From contig JANYJV010000049.1 in the NCBI GenBank assembly GCA_025361725.1, positions 1 through 48,952 of the forward strand: 48,952 nucleotides of DNA. Reading direction: 5' to 3'. The position numbers were made by a program, and so were the translations under genes. This document shows positions 33,585 to 40,771 of this stretch, in pieces. How positions within the stretch are numbered: the stretch's first letter is position 1; each line of letters begins with the position of its first letter. Below the pieces are notes generated by a model. It saw only the letters and a program-made list of their open reading frames with translations, was not told the origin of the DNA and made no database searches. Source of the DNA: Acidimicrobiia bacterium (lineage in GTDB: Bacteria; Actinomycetota; Acidimicrobiia; IMCC26256; JAENVU01).

Positions 33585-36067
33585 AGGCCGTGATCATGGC
33601 CGGAGGTGAAGGCACCCGGCTGCGCCCGCTGACCAGCAACCAGCCGAAGCCGATGATGCCCATCGCGAACCGCCCGATGATGGAGCACATCGTCCGTTTG
33701 CTCGCCGATCACGGCATCGATCAGATCGTCGTGACCTTGGCGTTCCTGGCGAATCAGATTCGGACGTACTTCGGGGATGGTTCCGAGCTCGGCGTCGAGA
33801 TGCGATACGCCACCGAGGACACGCCGCTCGGTACGGCCGGCTCGGTCCGCAACGCCGCCGACGAACTCGACGACACCTTCCTCGTGATCTCCGGTGACGT
33901 GCTCACCGATGTGGATCTCACCGGGCTGATCAAGGCCCATCGTGACTCCGGCGCGCTTGGCACAATCGCGCTCAAGCGGGTAGATGATCCCGTGGAGTTC
34001 GGGATCGTCATCACCGGCGAAGACGGCCACGTCGAACGGTTCCTCGAGAAGCCCACGTGGGGCCAGGTGTTCTCGGACACCATCAACACCGGCATCTACG
34101 TGCTCGAACCGGAGATCTTCGACTACATCCCGCCGAACGAGAACGTCGACTTTTCGAGTGACGTCTTTCCCGCCGCGCTCGCCGACGGCAAGAGTCTGTT
34201 CGGCCACGTTATCGACGGGTACTGGGAGGACGTCGGCACGCTCGACGCGTACCTCCAGGCCCACCACGACATTCTCGATGGCATGGTGGCCGTCGAGATC
34301 GACGGGTTCACCATGCGTGAGAACGTCTGGCTCGGTGAAGGTGCCGACGTCGACCCGGACGCCACGATCGAGGGACCGGTGGTCATCGGTCCGAACTGTC
34401 GTATCGAGTCCGGCGCGTACGTGGGTCAACACACGGTGCTCGGCGGTGACGTCGTGGTCAAACACGACGCGCAGGTGGTGCGGTCGGTCGTTCACGAACA
34501 CACCTACATCGGTTCGTCGGCGCGCGTGCGCGGTGCCGTCGTGGGGCGCGCGTGTGACCTGCGCAGCCATTCCACCATCGAGCCGGGCGCAGTGCTCGGC
34601 AACGAGTGTTTCGTCGGCGAGCACGCGGTCGTGACCTCCGACGTCAAGGTGTATCCGTTCAAATCCATCGATGCGGGTGCGGTGATCACGTCCTCGATCG
34701 TGTGGGCGACCAAAGGTGCGCGCACGTTGTTCGGACGACGCGGCGCGTCGGGCATCGCCAACGTCGACATCACCGCCGAGGTGGCGACCCGGCTCGCGCA
34801 GGCGTACGGAACGTCGCTGAAGAAGGGTGCCGTCGTCACCACCAGCCGGGACACGAGCCGCGCCGCTCGCGCCCTCAAGCGTTCGATCATCGGCGGCCTC
34901 AACCTGGCCGGCGTCAACGTGGAGGACGTGGAGCTGGCCACGGTTCCGTTGACCCGCTACCAAGTTCGGAACTCACAGAATGCCGGCGGGATCACGGTCC
35001 GGCTCGTCAGTGGCGATTCGGACCGGGTAGAGATCCGGTTCTTCGACAGCAACGGTCGAGATATCACCGAGGGCACGCAACGCAAGATCGAACGGCTCCT
35101 GGCACGCGAGGATTTCCGGCGGGCGTTCGCTGGCGACATCGGCGACATCGTGTTTCCGCCGCGCGCCCTCGAGTTCTACACCGCGGCCCTCGAAGACTGT
35201 GTCGACGCCGAGCGCCTGCACAACCGCGCGTTCAAGGTCGTCCTCGACTACTCCTTCGGCGCGGCGTCACTGGCGCTGCCGGCGGTGTTAGCCAAGATCG
35301 GCGCCGACGTCCTCGCGGTCAACCCGTTCGCGGCGACGCGTCCAAGCGAACTCGGCCTGCACGACCGGGCCGGGAGAGTGGCGCGCATCGGAATGCTCGT
35401 CCGATCGTCCGGGAGCGACCTCGGCATGGTGATCGATCCGGCGGGGGAGACGGCAACGCTGGTGGACGGCACCGGCCGTGCGCTGGACGAACATCAGACG
35501 TTGCACGCAATCCTCACGCTGCTCGTGCGCGCGCGCCCTGGTATTCGCGTCGCCCTCCCCGTGTCGGCCAGCCGAGTTGCCGAACGAATCGTGCTTGACG
35601 GTGGCGCAACGCTGTCCTGGACCAAGACGTCAGATGGCTCGATCATGGAAGTGGCATCGAGGCGTGACGTCGACGTCGCCGCGAACGCGGACGGCTCGTT
35701 TGTGTGGCCGGAGTTCCTTCCTGCGTTCGACGCAACCGCCACGTTCGTGAACCTGTTGGATCTCTTGGCCGAGACCGGGACCAGCCTCGCCGAGGTCGTC
35801 GATACGTTGCCGCCCGTGTTCACCGCATCGCGCACGGTACCGGTGGAGTGGTCACGCAAGGGCGCGGTCATGAGGGAAATGGTCGAGCGGACCAAAGGCC
35901 GCGAGGTGACCCTGGTGGACGGGGTCAAGATCGACCACGGTGAGAGCTGGGCCCTCGTGTTGCCGGACCCGGACGACGCCGTTGTCCATGTGCTCGCCGA
36001 AGGCGATTCACTCCCAACCGCGGAGACACTCGCCGACGAGTACGCCCGCCGGATCTCGAACCTCTGA
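33581..36067 (+). CDS. Sugar nucleotidyltransferase fused to a degenerate phosphomannomutase domain
   Basis: The 828-residue protein joins three parts: a nucleotidyltransferase ([19 protein letters not shown] signature, residues 7-25; to about 235), a left-handed beta-helix (about 250-360, hexapeptide repeats such as [20 protein letters not shown]), and a phosphohexomutase-like region (about 385-828). In the last, the catalytic TASHNP loop reads [16 protein letters not shown] and the metal loop DGDxDR reads [12 protein letters not shown], so mutase chemistry is unlikely. It is annotated in related genomes as mannose-1-phosphate guanylyltransferase. GDP-mannose or a related activated sugar is the likely product. 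GGAGG precedes GTG 33581. Confidence 0.85.
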   Translation: MKAVIMAGGEGTRLRPLTSNQPKPMMPIANRPMMEHIVRLLADHGIDQIVVTLAFLANQIRTYFGDGSELGVEMRYATEDTPLGTAGSVRNAADELDDTFLVISGDVLTDVDLTGLIKAHRDSGALGTIALKRVDDPVEFGIVITGEDGHVERFLEKPTWGQVFSDTINTGIYVLEPEIFDYIPPNENVDFSSDVFPAALADGKSLFGHVIDGYWEDVGTLDAYLQAHHDILDGMVAVEIDGFTMRENVWLGEGADVDPDATIEGPVVIGPNCRIESGAYVGQHTVLGGDVVVKHDAQVVRSVVHEHTYIGSSARVRGAVVGRACDLRSHSTIEPGAVLGNECFVGEHAVVTSDVKVYPFKSIDAGAVITSSIVWATKGARTLFGRRGASGIANVDITAEVATRLAQAYGTSLKKGAVVTTSRDTSRAARALKRSIIGGLNLAGVNVEDVELATVPLTRYQVRNSQNAGGITVRLVSGDSDRVEIRFFDSNGRDITEGTQRKIERLLAREDFRRAFAGDIGDIVFPPRALEFYTAALEDCVDAERLHNRAFKVVLDYSFGAASLALPAVLAKIGADVLAVNPFAATRPSELGLHDRAGRVARIGMLVRSSGSDLGMVIDPAGETATLVDGTGRALDEHQTLHAILTLLVRARPGIRVALPVSASRVAERIVLDGGATLSWTKTSDGSIMEVASRRDVDVAANADGSFVWPEFLPAFDATATFVNLLDLLAETGTSLAEVVDTLPPVFTASRTVPVEWSRKGAVMREMVERTKGREVTLVDGVKIDHGESWALVLPDPDDAVVHVLAEGDSLPTAETLADEYARRISNL

Positions 36068-36100
36068 CCCCGGACCTCTGACCCCGGACCTCTGACACGG
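36061..36100. repeat. 14-base tandem repeat at the gene end
   Basis: CCTCTGACCCCGGA occurs at 36061-36074 and 36075-36088, with a partial third copy to 36100. The first copy carries the stop codon of the nucleotidyltransferase-like gene and each copy repeats that TGA. It looks like a small slipped-strand duplication. Confidence 0.75.
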
Positions 36101-36113
36101 GGCACCCCGCGGA

Positions 36114-36119
36114 TAATCT
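36114..36119 (+). promoter_or_regulatory. -10-like element, leaderless start of gcvH
   Basis: TAATCT (in GGATAATCTC) ends eight bases before ATG 36128; no ribosome site is visible. Position and sequence suggest transcription from the start codon. Confidence 0.45.
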
Positions 36120-36127
36120 CGTCGCCC

Positions 36128-36508
36128 ATGACGACGCCTGACGGATTGCGGTATTCACCCGAGCACGAATGGGTTCGCGTGGAGGGCGACCGCGCCGTCG
36201 TCGGGATCACCGATTACGCGCAAGATGCGCTCGGTGACGTGGTCTATGTGCAACTCCCAGATGTAGGACTCAACGTGGTGGCCCACACTTCGATCGCGGA
36301 GATCGAATCCACGAAATCGGTGTCCGAGGTCTATTGCCCACTGACCGGGACGGTCGTGGAGACGAACGGCGAACTCGACGAGCGCCCCGAGGCGATCAAC
36401 GAAGACGCCTACGGGCAGGGGTGGATCTTCACTATCGAACTCACGGACCCAGCCGAACTCGACGGCCTCATGGACTCAGCGGCCTACGAAGCCTTTCTGG
36501 CCGGCTGA
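36128..36508 (+). CDS. gcvH: Glycine cleavage system H protein
   Basis: The 126-residue protein is a complete GcvH: lipoyl-type domain with YSPEHEWVRVEG at the start and the lipoylation site IESTKSVSE (K63), then GELDERPEAINEDAYGQGW. It carries the aminomethyl group between GcvP, GcvT and the lipoamide dehydrogenase. gcvT and gcvP are 2.8 and 4.3 kb downstream, with regulators in between, the actinobacterial arrangement. Confidence 0.97.
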   Translation: MTTPDGLRYSPEHEWVRVEGDRAVVGITDYAQDALGDVVYVQLPDVGLNVVAHTSIAEIESTKSVSEVYCPLTGTVVETNGELDERPEAINEDAYGQGWIFTIELTDPAELDGLMDSAAYEAFLAG

Positions 36509-36575
36509 ATCACGCTCAATCGGGGCCCTACGGGGCACCACCGCGGTCTCGACCTCCACCGGAGGTTCAGCGTTG

Positions 36576-36581
36576 TAACCT
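36576..36581 (+). promoter_or_regulatory. -10-like element, leaderless start of the FHA gene
   Basis: TAACCT then six bases then ATG 36588. The surrounding TTGTAACCT-N6-ATGGT also precedes the MoxR gene, which makes the arrangement unlikely to be chance. Confidence 0.45.
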
Positions 36582-36587
36582 GGCCGG

Positions 36588-37025
36588 ATGGTGTGCACCC
36601 GCTGCGGCCACGGCAACGAACCCTCAGCTCGATTCTGTTCGTCGTGTGGATCCCCGCTTGAACCTCAACATGAGGGTCATCCCGGCGACTCGACCGTCGA
36701 GATCCCAACGCTCCCGAGCGTCCCTCGGGGTGGTGCAGTACTGCACGTGCTGCGGGGTCCGAACGCAGGTAGTACCTACCTGTTGGATCGGGCGGAGACC
36801 AGCATCGGCCGCCATCCCGACTCGGTAATCTTCCTCGACGACATCACGGTCTCGCGCCGGCATTCGAGTGTCGACCGTGGCGGTGAAGGTTCGTTCACGA
36901 TCCGAGATGCGGGGTCGCTGAACGGCACGTACGTGAACCGTGAGCGAGTCGAAGCGCGTGAGCTCGCCGACGGCGATGAAGTCCAGGTCGGTCGGTTCCA
37001 CCTCGTGTTCCATCGGGGGGATTAG
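36588..37025 (+). CDS. garA: Zinc-ribbon FHA-domain protein (GarA/OdhI-like)
   Basis: The 145-residue protein has an N-terminal zinc ribbon (C3, C6, C17, C20: CTRCG...CSSCG) and a C-terminal FHA domain (about 51-141) with the phosphothreonine-binding set: SIGRHPDS, VSRRHSSV and SLNGTYVN. GarA/OdhI bind the 2-oxoglutarate dehydrogenase complex when unphosphorylated and are switched by PknG/PknB-type kinases. The usual ETTS motif is not seen; DSTVEIPTLP precedes the FHA domain instead. The symbol rests on gene order (gcvH before, ftsR-like after, adjacent to a DUF151 gene). Confidence 0.8.
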   Translation: MVCTRCGHGNEPSARFCSSCGSPLEPQHEGHPGDSTVEIPTLPSVPRGGAVLHVLRGPNAGSTYLLDRAETSIGRHPDSVIFLDDITVSRRHSSVDRGGEGSFTIRDAGSLNGTYVNRERVEARELADGDEVQVGRFHLVFHRGD

Positions 37026-37970
37026 GTGATTTCCCACGAGCCGGACCACCAATCGATCGGTGAGGTCCTCGCCACCCTGCGGGACGAGTTCCCGGACATC
37101 ACCATTTCCAAGATCCGGTTTCTTGAGAGTCAAGGACTCATCGACCCGGAACGAACGCCGTCGGGCTATCGGAAGTTTCGGGACAACGATGTGGCGCGCC
37201 TGTCCTGGATTCTGGCGCAGCAAAAGGAGAACTTCCTCCCGCTCAAGGTCATCAAAGCCCGGCTCGACGCCGCCGGGCCCGACGCATTGCCGCCGGACAT
37301 CGAGCCGACCACGAACGACGAGTCGGCGGCAGTGGAATCGCCGGCCGGCGTCGCTGGATCGGCGAAGCCGAAACGGACTCGTGCGGCGAAGCCGCGCGCG
37401 ACGAGTGGGTCACCGGATCCCGGCCGAGTGACACCGAAGCCGCGCGCCGGGGCCGGACCGCGCACGGCGAAAGCAGCTACAGGCAAGACCGGAAAGGCGG
37501 TCGCTGAGCCGACGCCGGCACGGTTCGAGACCCAGATGCTCCCGCTCGACGACGGGACTGACGATGACCTTGGGATCGATGCGTCGGGAGCCAGCCTCAC
37601 TCGTGCGGAACTCGCGAGGGCGGCAGGGCTGACCGACGCTGCGCTCGCTGACCTCGAGGAGTACGGGATGCTCGCGCCGGCTGCCGGCAGCGGTGACCGG
37701 GTGGTGTTCGACGAGCAGGCACTCGTCATCGCTCAGCTTGCCGCTGAGTTCGCTGCTCATGGCATCGGGCCACGTCATCTCCGCATGTTTCGGGTATTCG
37801 CGGAGCGCGAGGCCGGGCTCTACGACCAAGTGATTGCACCGCGACTCCGCCGTCGCAATCCCGAGGCCCGCGCGCAAGCTCGTGACGACCTCGTCGATTT
37901 GGCTCGACTCGGTCGCGCGATGCGAGCGGCCTATTTGCGCTCCGCCACCGCAGGCATGCTCAAGGACTGA
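37026..37970 (+). CDS. ftsR: MerR-family regulator, FtsR-like
   Basis: The 314-residue protein has a MerR helix-turn-helix (ITISKIRFLESQGLIDPERT, SGYRKFRDNDVARLSWI) at residues 25-65, a low-complexity Ala/Lys/Pro linker (about 95-165) and a C-terminal helical domain. In Corynebacterium the gene at this place, FtsR, activates ftsZ; the symbol follows that position and the domain layout. The GTG start follows the stop of the FHA gene directly. The linker is longer than usual, and no coil-type effector domain is obvious. Confidence 0.8.
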   Translation: MISHEPDHQSIGEVLATLRDEFPDITISKIRFLESQGLIDPERTPSGYRKFRDNDVARLSWILAQQKENFLPLKVIKARLDAAGPDALPPDIEPTTNDESAAVESPAGVAGSAKPKRTRAAKPRATSGSPDPGRVTPKPRAGAGPRTAKAATGKTGKAVAEPTPARFETQMLPLDDGTDDDLGIDASGASLTRAELARAAGLTDAALADLEEYGMLAPAAGSGDRVVFDEQALVIAQLAAEFAAHGIGPRHLRMFRVFAEREAGLYDQVIAPRLRRRNPEARAQARDDLVDLARLGRAMRAAYLRSATAGMLKD

Positions 37971-38009
37971 CCGCCTGATCCGCCCGCCGCGCGTTCCTCG
38001 TTCGTTTCA

Positions 38010-38046
38010 GCGTCCTGAAGTGCTGCTGGGCAGCAACTCAGGACGC
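38010..38046. repeat. Long imperfect hairpin between ftsR-like and nuclease genes
   Basis: GCGTCCTGA (38010-38018) faces TCAGGACGC (38038-38046), and the inside GTGCTGC/GCAGCAACT continues pairing to a TGG loop, about 15 of 17 bases. Flanking TTT and AAA extend the symmetry. No T-run follows. It may be a terminator without U-tail or another palindromic repeat. Confidence 0.5.
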
Positions 38047-38115
38047 CAAAGTGCGCGATCGGGGTTGGTTTGAGCGAGGGGCCTCCGGTGTATCGTCGCC
38101 TTCGGAGGTGACGCA

Positions 38116-38595
38116 GTGATCCGGGTGACGCTCATCGGTGTGCGAGTGGAAGTGCCGTCCAACCAGCCCATCGTGCTGCTGCGCGAAGTCGACGGCGCGC
38201 GCTACCTCCCGATCTTCATCGGCTCACCCGAGGCCACGGCGATCGTCTATGCCCTCCAGGGTATGGAGACGCCCAGGCCGATGACCCACGATCTGTTCGT
38301 CACGGTGATGGGCGATTTCGGCGTCGAACTGGTGCAGGTTGCCGTCACCGCGCTGAGCGACGGCACTTTCTACGCCGAGCTCGAACTGCGCAGGGACGGC
38401 GAAACCCAGCGCATCTCCGCCCGTCCGTCGGACGCGATCGCCCTGGCGGTCCGGCTCGGCGACGAAGTGCCGATCCTGGTGGCGGAGGAAGTCTTCGAAG
38501 AAGCCGGAGTGCTGTTCGAAGAAGAACAGGATGAGGACGAAATCGAAGAGTTCCGTGCCTTTCTCGACGAAGTCACCCCCGAGGACTTCGCGTAG
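38116..38595 (+). CDS. Bifunctional nuclease-domain protein (DUF151)
   Basis: The 159-residue protein is a DUF151/BFN domain (IVLLREVDGARYLPIFIGSPEA signature) with an acidic C-terminal tail (EEEQDEDEIEEF). The family has reported nuclease activity in plants; the bacterial role is unclear. The GTG at 38116 has GGAGG eight bases upstream. The place between two MerR genes is the conserved actinobacterial order. Confidence 0.88.
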   Translation: MIRVTLIGVRVEVPSNQPIVLLREVDGARYLPIFIGSPEATAIVYALQGMETPRPMTHDLFVTVMGDFGVELVQVAVTALSDGTFYAELELRRDGETQRISARPSDAIALAVRLGDEVPILVAEEVFEEAGVLFEEEQDEDEIEEFRAFLDEVTPEDFA

Positions 38596-38728
38596 GGGCC
38601 ATCTCGGCCCAATGGGTCGGTCGACCGTTGACGCGCGGAGACCGATCACCTACGGTGACACCCCCGTAACTACGACCTTGTGACTCTGCGGCCCGACGGG
38701 GGACCGCACCGGCGAAAGGCAGCCGAAC

Positions 38729-39325
38729 GTGGCCGCTCGTTCTCGTTCCCCCCAAGCAGCAGCGAAGGTCAAGCCGGTGCCCGGCACACCCGTTGGGCCG
38801 GACTTCCCGCCGCGGATTGAGCAGGGTGTGCTCAGCCCCGACGGCGACGAGTGGCGTGACGTCGGGTACAGCGGTCCGTCGGTGTGTTCGGTGGTGGGGA
38901 TCTCGTACCGCCAACTCGACTACTGGGCCCGTACCGATCTGCTTCGCCCGTCGTTGACCGACGCAGCCGGGAGCGGAACGCAACGCCGGTACTCGTACCG
39001 CGACCTCGTCGCGCTCAAGGTGATCAAGAGCCTGCTCGACGGCGGGGTATCGCTCCAGACCGCACGCAAGGCCATCGACTATCTGCGTGACCACCTCGGT
39101 GAAGATCTCGCGTCGGCGAGTCTCGTGATCGAAGGCGCGAATACCGTGCTCGCGCACACGGGCGACGACATCGTGGATCTCGTGCGCCGCGGTCAGGGTG
39201 TCCTCAACATCGTGCCGCTCGGAGGGCTCGTCGAGTCGCTCGAGGCGAGCATTCACGACCTGTACGCCGAACCCCTCGGTCCCAAGGACGGCGCCGCGCA
39301 TCCGGTGCGTCGCCCGCAGGACTGA
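38729..39325 (+). CDS. Second MerR-family regulator
   Basis: The 198-residue protein has a MerR helix-turn-helix at about residues 50-100 (VCSVVGISYRQLDYWARTDL, QRRYSYRDLVALKVIKSL) and a helical tail (LQTARKAIDYLRDHLGEDLA). It is the homologue of the second MerR gene next to DUF151 in corynebacteria and mycobacteria, possibly a partner of the first. Targets are not known. GTG start, with AAAGGC upstream. Confidence 0.88.
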   Translation: MAARSRSPQAAAKVKPVPGTPVGPDFPPRIEQGVLSPDGDEWRDVGYSGPSVCSVVGISYRQLDYWARTDLLRPSLTDAAGSGTQRRYSYRDLVALKVIKSLLDGGVSLQTARKAIDYLRDHLGEDLASASLVIEGANTVLAHTGDDIVDLVRRGQGVLNIVPLGGLVESLEASIHDLYAEPLGPKDGAAHPVRRPQD

Positions 39326-39346
39326 ATCGTCGCGCCCGACCACGAC

Positions 39347-40471
39347 ATGGACAATTTGCGACAGAGTCCGCTCGACGCGGAACACCGCGCCCTGGGCGCC
39401 AAGCTCGTCGAATTCGGTGGATGGGAAATGCCGATCCAGTACGGCGGGGTGCTTGAGGAACATCGCGCCTGTCGGACTGACGCAGTGGCGTTCGACGTGT
39501 CGCATCTCGGTTCGTTGCGCGTGCGCGGGCCAGGGGCGTACGGACTCCTGCAACTCGCGTTCACGAACGACCTCGGGCGTATCGGTCCCGGCCGCGCGCA
39601 ATACACGCACTTGCTGGACCCCGTGGACGCGCACGTGGTGGACGACATCATCGTGTGGTGGGTGAGTGACGACGAATTCCTCGTCATGCCGAACGCCTCG
39701 AACACCGCCCGCATCACCGACGCCCTCGCTGACGTCGAGCGTTTGTCGTCTGAGGCCGCCGGCAGCGGTCTGAACCGACAAACGTCGGGTGGAGACGCGA
39801 TGGTGGAGATCGAGGATGTGACGGCAACCCGAGCCGTGATCGCGGTGCAAGGCCCGAACGCGCGAGAACGGGTGCGCACGATCTCGCCGGAGATGGCAGA
39901 GGTGAAACGGTTCGCCGTCGCACCCGTTGCCTGGAACGGAACGCCGTGCATCGTCGCCGGCACGGGTTACACCGGCGAAGACGGCATCGAAATCCACGTC
40001 CCCGTGGCGGCGGCGCCCGGGTTGTGGCGTGCACTCATGACCGCCGGCGTTGCCCCGGCGGGCCTCGGTGCGCGTGACACCTTGCGGCTCGAAGCCGGAC
40101 TTCCGCTGCACGGCCACGAGCTGGGGGAGGGGATCACACCGCTCCAAGCCGGCCTCGGCTGGGTCGTGCGGTGGGACAAGGGCAACTTCCGCGGTCTAGG
40201 AGCACTCGCAGCCGAGCGTGACCGTGGCGTCGCCCGCACCCTCCGCGGCCTGCTGGTGGACGGTCGCCGACCACCGCGCGCCGGCTATCGGGTGCTTGTC
40301 GACGGTCACGCGGTGGGCGAGGTCACCAGCGGGAACTTCTCGCCGATGCTCGGCCACGCGATTGCACTGGCGTTCCTTCCGCCAGACGTAGCCGACGGCG
40401 CCGACGTCGAGATCGACGTTCGCGGCTCGCGGGTTCCCGCCGTGGTCACGAAACCACCGTTCGTTTCCTGA
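39347..40471 (+). CDS. gcvT: Glycine cleavage T protein (aminomethyltransferase) with in-frame palindromic insertion
   Basis: The 374-residue protein is a full GcvT: LVEFGGWEMPIQYGGVLEEH at the start, VQGPNARE, GTGYTGEDGIEIHVP and RLEAGLPLHGHELGEGITPL, with a C-terminal GCV_T_C domain. It transfers the methylene from the H protein to tetrahydrofolate. Between residues 130 and 150, a segment ERLSSEAAGSGLNRQTS is encoded by a 47-base palindrome (39738-39785) and makes this surface loop about 16 residues longer than in typical GcvT. The reading frame is preserved on both sides. Confidence 0.95.
   Translation: MDNLRQSPLDAEHRALGAKLVEFGGWEMPIQYGGVLEEHRACRTDAVAFDVSHLGSLRVRGPGAYGLLQLAFTNDLGRIGPGRAQYTHLLDPVDAHVVDDIIVWWVSDDEFLVMPNASNTARITDALADVERLSSEAAGSGLNRQTSGGDAMVEIEDVTATRAVIAVQGPNARERVRTISPEMAEVKRFAVAPVAWNGTPCIVAGTGYTGEDGIEIHVPVAAAPGLWRALMTAGVAPAGLGARDTLRLEAGLPLHGHELGEGITPLQAGLGWVVRWDKGNFRGLGALAAERDRGVARTLRGLLVDGRRPPRAGYRVLVDGHAVGEVTSGNFSPMLGHAIALAFLPPDVADGADVEIDVRGSRVPAVVTKPPFVS
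39738..39785. repeat. Palindromic repeat element, copy inside gcvT
   Basis: CGTTTGTCG (39740-39748) faces CGACAAACG (39776-39784), and the inside GGCCGC/GCGGTC adds six pairs with one G-U. The first 15 bases share 14 with the intergenic copy at 32017. It lies in frame in gcvT and encodes the extra loop, like the Rickettsia palindromic elements that insert in genes. Confidence 0.6.
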
Positions 40472-40549
40472 TCGGCTCGGGCTGACCGTTCTTGGGCAGA
40501 CCCGGGAGTGGGGGCTTCGGGTATTGTGACCGCCTGACAAGCCGTTGAA

Positions 40550-40727
40550 CCCGAGCGGGAGAGTCCTCACGATGTGAGGGCGCCGAAGGAGCAACCTCCC
40601 CGGAATCTCTCAGGCTCACGAACCGCCCGGGTGAGGCAACTCTGGAGAGCAGGGATTTCGTATCCCTCACCGACGGGGAAAACTCGGGCGACCGGGTGAA
40701 TCTCTCAGGTCCCGCGACAGAGGGGGA
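40550..40727 (+). ncRNA. Tandem glycine riboswitch ahead of gcvP
   Basis: Two aptamers in series show the family core: the first has CGGGAGAG (40556), GGCGCCGAAGGAGCAACC (about 40578-40596), GGAATCTCTCAGGC (about 40601) and ACCGCCCGG; the second has CTGGAGAG (40642), CACCGACGGGGAAAACTC (about 40668) and GTGAATCTCTCAGGTCCC (about 40695). Glycine binding to the pair activates or represses the glycine cleavage gene that follows. It lies 45 bases before gcvP, and not before gcvT or gcvH. Confidence 0.92.
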
Positions 40728-40771
40728 GTGGCCGCAGCCGCGGTTTCTCACCCACGTGCGAAGGGATCTCA

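Noticed and set aside
36061..36100. Possible CRISPR
   Set aside because: The units are adjacent tandem copies without spacers, and no cas gene is present.
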